Part shown: piece after piece, positions 56,306 through 64,000 of the stretch
How the letters are laid out: each line of letters begins with the position of its first letter
Numbering within the stretch: the first letter of the stretch is position 1
DNA from: Aphanomyces cochlioides
Taxonomy: Eukaryota > Oomycota > Saprolegniomycetes > Saprolegniales > Verrucalvaceae
Assembly: GCA_019828595.1 (NCBI GenBank)
Contig: JAHQRK010000013.1
Location: forward strand, 2,015,501-2,079,500
DNA length: 64,000 bases
Direction: 5' to 3'
Program-made: the position numbers and the translations under genes
Notes under the pieces: model-generated
The model's input: the letters and a program-made list of their open reading frames with translations, nothing else
Databases searched by the model: none
What the model was told of the DNA's origin: nothing

Positions 56306-56328
56306 TGAGTGAGCCGTCAGCTCACTCA
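56306..56328. terminator. Stem-loop overlapping the LINE ORF2 stop codon
   Basis: TGAGTGAGC (56306-56314), loop CGTCA, GCTCACTCA (56320-56328): a perfect 9-bp stem. The stop codon TGA of ORF2 is at 56326-56328 on the minus strand. A stem here may be the 3' structure bound by the reverse transcriptase, but that is an inference. Confidence 0.5.
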
Positions 56329-59300
56329 TGAAACGACGCTGTTAGGAATGATGTGTTGACGTAACCAGTGGTCCGAAGATAGATGCTTGAGCACATTGAA
56401 TACCTTGGTGTATCCCTTCTTGAGAGGGAGATCAACCAGGAGCTGTTGTAGATGTAGCTTGATCAAAGAGGCAGCATGAATGGCAACTTCCATCGGACTC
56501 TTCGCTGTGAGGTCGGGTCGAAAGGTGCGATCGGCACGTTGGAGCCATATTTGATAATACACGCAGGCTCGGACAATCGGCCAGATCTTCATATAGCCAC
56601 GGATGTAGTATCCATCGGACGGCTTGGGCGTCTCGTAGAACATTTCCAGACAAGTCGACGGAAAGGAACACTCGAGCAGTCGCTGGATCGCCTTGAAGAA
56701 ATACCAAACAGATTGACCATATCCACAAGAGAACAGGAAATGCTCGTACGTCTCATTGACACGACAGAAGACACACGTCGGCTTGGGGTCTTGGTACTGA
56801 AACAGATATTGCATGGCGTTGGCGCGGAGAAGGGTCTTGAAAATGAACTCTCCATATCGAGGGAGAATGTGGTCGGGTTGGAGGAAGGCGGCAAGTTGGG
56901 TAAGGCGCTTGGGGTCTTCGTAAAAGTTGGATGGCAGGTTGAGATGCTTGGTAGGAAGAATGGACGAGCTGACAGCTGGAGAAGCTCTGATCTTAGCCGA
57001 TTTCGAAGTCGCAAGCGCCAACAAGATCGGACTCGAGTCAGGGTGAATCATCCAGTGCCATTCCATCCATTCAGAGCTAGGCGTCGGCAAGTGGAACACG
57101 GGAGCATCCTCTTCAGAAACAATCTCAAACAATCGTGATAACTTGGTCACCAAGATTGAGATCCATTGTTTCGTTGGAGGGACAAAATTGGCTTGGCGGC
57201 AGGCACGGTTGATTTTGTCGAACAAGATCGAAGCTGGCCAAACTCGCTGACACGGAGTCAACAAATGCGACAACTGCGTGATGTGAAGCGAAGCCAATAC
57301 ATTGGCTTGGTCTTGCGTCGATGTAGAGCACTGATCGTATAGGTCTTCGAGTCCAGGCAGATACGAGTTGTGCCAAAGGGGAACATCCAAAGATGAGATG
57401 TGATTTGGACAGCCGTACGGAGTCCAGCGGGATTCAAACCAGCTACTCAATAAGGCTTTCCACATTGGAGTGATATTGGGATTCTTGTACAGTTGTCTGA
57501 TGAATGCAGAAGAGCCATTTGCCAAGAGGAGATCTCGGGGGGAACCCCATGGATGAAAAGCCTTCTCGAGGAGAGTATAGCCCGGCGTAATCCAGGCGGA
57601 CATGGCAGACTTGCGGGGTGGGGTGGTGATGGCTTGAATGCATCTGATCATGACAGAGCGGTTGTGTTGTTGCCATAAAGCAAGTGCATGGTGCAGGCCT
57701 AAGCCACCGGACTTCTTCGGCATGAATATGATCTCCTTTTTGATCAAACGGAGGCCATGGACAGAGGAGGATGGGTTGATTTCTTCACCATGCATAAATT
57801 GAAGCATGGCCTTGTCGATCTTTTTGGCCAGGTCTTTGTCGGCAGGGACAAAAGCCAGTTGGTACCATAACACAGGCAGACATATGCTGTGCAGGATAGT
57901 GACTTTTCCGGCCATGGTTCGAGCCTTGTAGAGCCACAAAGACAAGCGAGCCACAAACTTCTCAAACACGTAATTGAAACGTGCCAATGGAGAAAGATTG
58001 GGCGCAACCAAGATACCAAGAGCCTTCACGGGACTGTCGGAAGTAACTTGTAGTGAGGCAAGGTTCCCATTCAACTGGCTGTAGGTCAGAATCTGTGTCT
58101 TGTCTACGTTGAGTCGGAAACCAGACTTGTCGCAAAAGGTTTGAACCAATGCAAGCTGCCGATGGAGGCACGTCTCATTTGCCGCATAGAGTTGCGAGTC
58201 GTCGGCAAAGTAACTCCCAGTGTGGTAGCGATCCCCACACTTGATGCCATAGTTGGAGTGTTGCCGTAGGAGTTGGCACATCGGTTCCAAAGCGATCACA
58301 AACAGAAGTGGCGACAGTGGATCACCTTGCAACACACCGCGTGAGATGTGAACTGGCTTGGACAAGAAGCCGTTCACCAAGATGCGAGACTTGCGGCCCG
58401 AGTACAGTACGCGAACCATGTCAACAAAGGTTTCGGGAAAGCCATAGTGACGGAGGACGCGGAGCAAGTACGCGTGGTCCACGCGATCAAAAGCTTTCTC
58501 AAAGTCAAGCAGTGCCACCATCGAGGACGGACTGTGTAGTTTGATGTGGTGCAGCATGTCATCCAGTCGTGCAATATATTGGTTTGGATATTGCTTCGAC
58601 GGATAAAGCCTTGCTGGTCCGGGTGGATGATGTGTCGAATGTGGCGCTGGAGTCGATAAGCCAGAATACTCGTCAGGATTTTCACATCCGTGTTGAGTAG
58701 GCTAATGGGCCGATAGTTCTTGGCTTGTGACTTGGAGCCTTTCTTGTGCAGCAACACCAGCGTACTGACAAGTTGCATGGGAGTCAAGCGAGGGTGAGAA
58801 TGGAGGTGGTGTGTGAATAGCAGCTCCAATACCAACGACCACTTGTGAGGTGCAAGTTTGAGGACTTCGAATGGCAGAGCGTTGGGACCTGGCGCTGAGT
58901 TCGAACTGCTGTGTCGAATAGCATGATAGAACTCGTTGGCGCGCAAGGGAGCCGACAGCTCTTTCTGGGCTTGCTCTGGCAGTTGCTTGTGTCGAGGCAA
59001 TGGGGTCAGAAATGACGACACTTCGTCTCCAGATCGCTGCACCTCGGGAGCTGCAAACAAGTCCTTGTAGTAGTCGACCAGGACGTCAGACATGCCTTGT
59101 TGATTGGAGACAACATTTCCATTGACATCCACCAACTCTTTGAAGACTGTCTTCTTCAAGGGGGTAGGGACAGGGGACATGAAGTGGAACTTGGACGAGC
59201 GCTCTGCTTTGTACAAGTGAAGTTGGAACGCCTGGTCTTGACGAAACTGCTTGTCTCGATCTTGCAGCTCGTGAATTTGCTTTTGAAGGTCTCGCACTCG

Positions 59301-60383
59301 ATCCACCAGCACTGAATCTTGACGCATGTTGGGGACTTGCAAAAGCGAAGCGATCTCGACAGCTAACTTCTTCAACGGCAGACGTTGTTTCTCCAATCGT
59401 TGAGAATGGAATTCTTTGAGTTGGGAGCGGATATCATTGACCAGTATGTCGTAGGCCTTGGAGATATTGTGGAATGTTGGAGACTTGTCCAAAAATCGAT
59501 CCAGACATCCATGAACAATCTCGGCCGCTCGTGGTAGACGAAGTAGCCAAGTTGGAGCTTTCCATGATCCAGAGCCATGGCGCAATGTTTGACGCTTTGT
59601 GATGATACGACAAGCCACGTGGTCAGCCTGTGGAACGTGTGGCATGTGCGTCGCCTTCCAATGACAAAGACCCGCCAAGGTGGACGAACAAAAGATGTAG
59701 TCGAGTCGGTTGGTGAGTGTGGGACTTGTGAAGGTTCTTGCCACGGGGTTTTGACGGCGAAACAGATCCACCAGAGACAAACTGTGCATCCATTGTTCCA
59801 GTTGAAGGGTGCCGGCCATGGTGGAGGTACTGGGTCTCAACGAATCCAAATCTTTGTTGAGAGTGCAGTTGAAATCTCCTCCAACAATGTGGAGCGCATG
59901 TGGAGGAAAGTCGCGTGGCAATTCTTCGAAGTAACTTGCTCGTTGTTGGAAGGCTGCCGGCGCATAGATATTGTGGAGAACGACTGTCAGTGGACCCAGA
60001 GTACATCGCACTTGTAGATAACGACCACGAAGCACTGAGTTGTCATGAGGGACTTGAGTGGCGTTCTTCAAAGGAGAGTGAGGATGTATCAACGTAGCCA
60101 GACCTCCAGTGGCTGGCGACGTGGATACTTCAGGGTAAATAGGCTCTTCAAAGAACAAAGAGCCTTCGTGGTTTGTGATGCGTTGCCAATGGAACGCAAC
60201 ACGGTCGTGGAGACTTGGCGTGCGGAAACGGGTTTCTTGGATAAAGGAAACGTCGTGAACACTTGATAGTTTGTCGAGGATGTACCGATGACTGTTGGAG
60301 AAGCCATTGGTGTTGAGGGAGATGATTTGTGGGTCCCAGTCCACGAGTTCAGTTGGGACATCGGAGAAGTTGTTGTCAATCAT
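56326..60383 (-). pseudogene. LINE ORF2: AP endonuclease and reverse transcriptase
   Basis: ATG at 60383. The endonuclease (residues ~1-240) shows IISLNTNGFSN, SFIQETRFRT, VVLHNIYAPAAF, IVGGDFNCTLNKDLDSL and QADHVACRII. The RT shows HKKGSKSQAKNYRPISLLNT, DQQGFIRRSNIQTNI, then after a frame change at about 58540 VALLDFEKAFDRVDHAYLLR, GVLQGDPLSPLLFVIALEP and GSYFADDSQLYA (FADD box). The C-terminal part has CVFCRVNETYEHFLFSCGYG, a Cys/His-rich region of plant/protist LINEs (zf-RVT type). Only one frameshift separates it from an intact ORF of about 1,340 codons. The clade was not determined. Confidence 0.88.
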
Positions 60384-60461
60384 CACGAGTACAGATGAAA
60401 ATGAGTAGAATGGAGGGGTCAGAGGGGAGGTTGAAATGGATTGAAGCAGGGGATAGAAGCC

Positions 60462-63400
60462 TTAGAGTTGATCGTCCTCCAAATCGAGGGGATCAATTTC
60501 GTCGGCGTTCATGGAGTGGTGAGCTTTGCTGCAGAGCTCGTCGATGTGGTAATTGTTGGTGATGCTTTTGAGCATCGAGATGGCCGACAAGACGGGAGCC
60601 GGCAAAGTGAACTTCTCGAGATTGTCGCTGAAGTTTTCGATCAAAGCAAACAGCGACCAGTCCGTCAAGCAGTTGGTGTCAGGCAATCTTGTTGCTTCTT
60701 GGTTCAATAGAACAGTCAGTGCCTCCGAGTTTGTGTAGAGGTCTGGGGCCCGATTTGAGAGGAATAAGTCAATCGTAGCAAGTGCAAAGAGGATGCGCTT
60801 GATCTCTGGTATGTCCGTGGTCAATTCTTCCAAGATTTCTGACGGGTGAACCTTGTATTGAGCCATGAAGTTGACGTGATGTTTGTAGTTGTGAGGCTTG
60901 CCTTGAGCTTTTAACAAAGCCATCTTGCGCTCAATAGTCTTGGTTGCAACAAGTGACTGAAACAAACTGAGGTCTTCATCTTGTGCGTACATAGCATGTG
61001 CAACGAGCTGAGGGTCATCTCGCAAAATGCGTTGACATTCGGTGATACTGCCTTCGACTTTCTTGTCTCGAATGATCTTCTTCGCCAATTCGAGGTGGGC
61101 TGCAGCAGACTTGTTAAGTCGTTGTTTCTTCGCTTTGCCTTTGGTCTTTTTCGGGCGTGGCGCACTTGAATCTTCCAATACAATTCGAGGCACTGCAAAG
61201 TCTTCAAACGAGAGTTCCACGTCGTCTTCTTCGAGGATATGAAAACGGTTGGATGTCGGCAGGGGATCCAAACGTGGGGACGAAGGCAAAGTACGTTTTG
61301 GAGCTGGTCCAGACCGGTAGCCCGTTACCAATTGAAGGTCCAGCGAGTTCTTGGGCTGCTCACTTGGTGGAGCAAGAGCGGGCGATTCGTTGGTAGACAT
61401 TTCCACATCTTCTTGTTGTTTGTCTTGTCCATTGTTGTTAGGGGGATCGCTGTCACCAGACATATCGACATCAGAGCCATGAGAAGGAGCTGTTGACTGT
61501 GGTTGTTCATCTTGACCATCTCCAGATGCCTCAGTTGAGTCGGCCTGGCCTTCCGCATTTGTTCCAGGGTCTTGATCATGATCGTCTCCTCATGTTCAGG
61601 ATCTTTTTCTCCTGACGGAGGAGATTTTGCCGCTGCCTTGGCCGCTTTTGCCTTCGCTTTTTCAGCCTTGACCTCTGCACGTCGTGAAACAATCGACGGA
61701 GGCAATGTCTTGTTCAGAGCAGCGATCTTGTGCTGAAACACGACGACAAAAGGCTGACCCGACGGATCCGTAATGGCGATTTCGCGTAGTGCGTCGCCGG
61801 ATTTTGGCACCAACACTGCAGGAGGCGCAGACGATTTGAAAATGACTCTCAAATGCGGCGACTTGATGTTCTGACCAGCAGTAGGGTTGAATGCTGCTAT
61901 CACTGACTTGGTCAATGCAGCCATTTTCTTGACAATCGCCTTGGCCATCGAAGGGTGACTGACCTTGTTGAACGTAACGTAGTAGTTGTTGCCATAACGC
62001 GAGTACTTGGGAACCAGGAAGTCTTTGCCACCAAGTCGAAACGTTGTGCCTCCCATTTCCACGCACGTAGACAAGTTGTAACTTGAGATCACAATGGTCT
62101 GTGGGTTCTTCTTGTGGATCAAAATGTTCGGAAATTTGGAGCCCCATAACGAACCAGGATTTTCCTTGACAAATTGATCGCAGATGACTTTTTCGGACCA
62201 GTCCTTGTAGGCTTCGCCCAACTTGACTGTGAGCTCGTACACTTGGGACTGGGGGGTGAGCAAAATGTTTTCAATGAAGGCGTCCATGTCACCAGAGTCT
62301 TTGTAGAATGCGTCCGCCATGGCCTCGCATCGCGCAATATCGTCATCGGCAACAGCATGAGCACCAGTGTTGCGGAGTTTCGCGCCTTTGGGAGCATTGC
62401 CTTGCTTGGAATCTTTCTTGGACGAAGCTGAATCCTTACCGGGAGCCTTTTGCGTCCATGGATTGGCCTTTTCAGCGTTTTGTTGCTCTTGATCGCCTTG
62501 TATTTTGTCTGCCGCGGTAGGAGGATCAACAGCGCCATTTCCTTGAGCAACGGATTTGTCGACAATGTCTTGATTTGACTGTTCATTGTCATTGTTTGTC
62601 GATTGTTCCTCGTGAATAACTTCTCCAGGAGTATCACACGGCTTCGCTTGGCCGTTAATGTCGCCTGACCCATCAACCTCCGAGTGAATTTGAGTATTTC
62701 CCTCGTCGGTTAAGGCCTCGGTTTCAGTAGAATCCTTCCCCTCGGCGTCTCCAGAGACCATATCCACGTCCTCTTGAGATTGTTCTTCTTCCTCTCCCGT
62801 TCTAGGAGGCTCAGTACAGGGGGCGACGCGGTTGGTGGCTGCTGGCTCAGTCCCTTTGGTCACGAGAAAGGCCGGGGCCAGACCCCCAGTGACAGGGGTA
62901 GAAGGGGAATCCATGCCATCCCCGCAGCACGGTGACTGGGGTACACCATTGCTCCGGCGAGAACCCAAATCGGAATACCGCCCCCGCCCCTCCGAAGAGG
63001 CCCCTGGGGGGAAGTAGACAGAACCGCAGGGTGTGCCCATAGGGGGGGGGCCTCGTAGCCTCTAGGGCTGGCATGGACCCCGTTTTCTCGCCGCCTTCAC
63101 TGGGGATCGACTCCAATTGGAGTCCAGGGAAGCAGCCACCACAGGCACAAGGCCCCAGTGGTTCGCCCTCCTGAGTGAGGGCTTCGCTAGACAAGTTAAC
63201 CACAGTGGTCTGGGGGTCAACCACTGACCCACTGAGGTTGACCCCCCCTGGAACTCCGGCGAGTGGAGCACCAGGTGAAGCGCTGGTGGAGCGAGACGCA
63301 GATTGGTCTCCAGAGACGCTGTTGGGGTCGAACTCGACCTCCACTTCGGCCCTAGGGTTAGGTGTAGCGACATTACTCACACCACTTCCGCCATCCTGAT

Positions 63401-63500
63401 TGGACGACGAAAGTGGGTGAGGTGATACAATACCTGGAATGATGGTGACTCCGTGAGTGTTGGTCTCACGGAGCTCGGAACAGCTGTTGGCGTTGGACAT
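60462..63500 (-). pseudogene. LINE ORF1 protein
   Basis: Probably starts MSNANSCSELRETNTHG at 63500 (an upstream ATG at 63575 lies in the inverted ORF2 copy). The N-terminal part is acidic, Ser/Pro/Gln-rich and disordered. A central folded segment (RLGGKDFLVPKYSRYGNNYY, ITDPSGQPFVVVFQHKIAAL) is followed by a Lys/Ala-rich tract. The C-terminal domain includes ELSFEDFAVPRIVLEDSSAP and LLKAQGKPHNYKHHVNFMAQ, ending DPLDLEDDQL. There are two frame changes: at a run of G near 63042-63050 and near 61580. No RRM or zinc knuckle is evident. Function in RNA binding is inferred only from its position. Confidence 0.65.
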
Positions 63501-63561
63501 TTTGAGCGCAGCGGCACTTGATAACTTCTTGACTTGAGGGGTACGAGGCAAATTCGGAAGT

Positions 63562-64000
63562 CCGAGATTGTTCATGGATGTCTAGATCGATTTTTGGACA
63601 AGTCTCCAACATTCCACAATATCTCCAAGGCCTACGACATACTGGTCAATGATATCCGCTCCCAACTCAAAGAATTCCATTCTCAACGATTGGAGAAACA
63701 ACGTCTGCCGTTGAAGAAGTTAGCTGTCGAGATCGCTTCGCTTTTGCAAGTCCCCAACATGCGTCAAGATTCAGTGCTGGTGGATCGAGTGCGAGACCTT
63801 CAAAAGCAAATTCACGAGCTGCAAGATCGAGACAAGCAGTTTCGTCAAGACCAGGCGTTTCAACTTCACTTGTACAAAGCAGAGCGCTCGTCCAAGTTCC
63901 ACTTCATGTCCCCTGTCCCTACCCCCTTGAAGAAGACAGTCTTCAAAGAGTTGGTGGATGTCAATGGAAATGTTGTCTCCAATCAACAAGGCATGTCTGA
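63562..64000 (+). mobile_element. Second LINE copy, ORF2 fragment, inverted relative to the first
   Basis: On the plus strand, CLDRFLDKSPTFHNISKAYD, VRDLQKQIHELQDRD and SSKFHFMSPVPTPLKKT correspond to residues of ORF2 encoded at 59086-59524. The nucleotide match is nearly perfect (two differences seen) over 439 bp and continues past the window end. It starts abruptly at 63562, directly next to the 5' side of ORF1. Confidence 0.9.

Larger units (their letters stand above)
56180..63561 (-). mobile_element. LINE-type non-LTR retrotransposon (APE-RT), nearly full length
   Basis: Minus strand: ORF1 (63500 to 60462), a 78-bp spacer, ORF2 (60383 to 56326) with APE endonuclease, reverse transcriptase and a C-terminal zinc-knuckle-like region, then a 3' tail to about 56180. 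No poly-A was recognised. Right of 63561 the sequence switches to an inverted copy of ORF2. Confidence 0.85.

Noticed and set aside
56476..57138. 220-codon plus-strand ORF
   Set aside because: Antisense shadow of LINE ORF2; no start context or family.

Overview
The window looks like a protist nuclear chromosome, most plausibly an oomycete of the Saprolegniales (Aphanomyces-like). This is an inference. It rests on protein-coding genes with very small GT-AG introns (about 40-60 bp), a ciliary/flagellar gene (CFAP44), a pentameric ligand-gated channel, a UBE3A-like HECT ligase and a dense mix of transposon families. No bacterial operons, CRISPR arrays or rRNA/tRNA genes were recognised.

Region 1 (about 1-16 kb) is a compact gene block: a HECT E3 ubiquitin ligase (+), an acidic hypothetical protein (-), a Cys-loop-family channel without the cysteines (+), D-aminoacyl-tRNA deacylase (+), a calpain-like protein (-) and the long WD40/coiled-coil axonemal protein CFAP44 (-). 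Most exon joins could be read directly because the frame continues across GT-AG introns.

Region 2 (about 16.6-38.2 kb) is a nested transposon stack whose order can be read from target-site duplications (TSDs). The oldest layer is a pogo/Tigger-like DDE transposase gene. It was split by (i) a Ty3/gypsy element A (16739-32590, TSD GCAAG), (ii) a hAT element (32832-35762, TSD ATTTGTAG) and (iii) a 1.6 kb long-TIR element of unknown superfamily (35786-37389, TSD TCAAATCA). Element A carries in one LTR a Tc1/mariner element (16909-21390, TSD TA), which itself holds a second Tc1 (17868-19415, TSD TA) with an intact 331-aa transposase and Sleeping-Beauty-style IR/DR ends. The same LTR also holds a 482 bp MITE with TSD TTA. 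A second Ty3/gypsy element B (25486-31937) sits inside A in the opposite orientation, with LTRs that look identical.

Region 3 (about 38.2-55 kb) holds a PIF/Harbinger relic, a Ty1/copia element (39649-45332, TSD AGGGA), and a second long-TIR element (45545-54966) related to the 1.6 kb one. Between that element's ends lies a PIF/Harbinger-type transposase gene split by Ty3/gypsy element C (48322-53585, TSD GTTGT), whose 1001-aa pol frame is nearly intact.

Region 4 (about 55-64 kb) has two tandem duplications and then a nearly full-length LINE-type non-LTR retrotransposon on the minus strand (ORF1, then APE endonuclease/RT ORF2). It is joined head-to-head to another ORF2 fragment on the plus strand, giving a 439 bp inverted repeat that runs off the window end.

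Almost all element genes are broken by frameshifts, several at homopolymers. Some of these breaks may be assembly errors. Only the inner Tc1 transposase and most of the gypsy-C pol read as intact.
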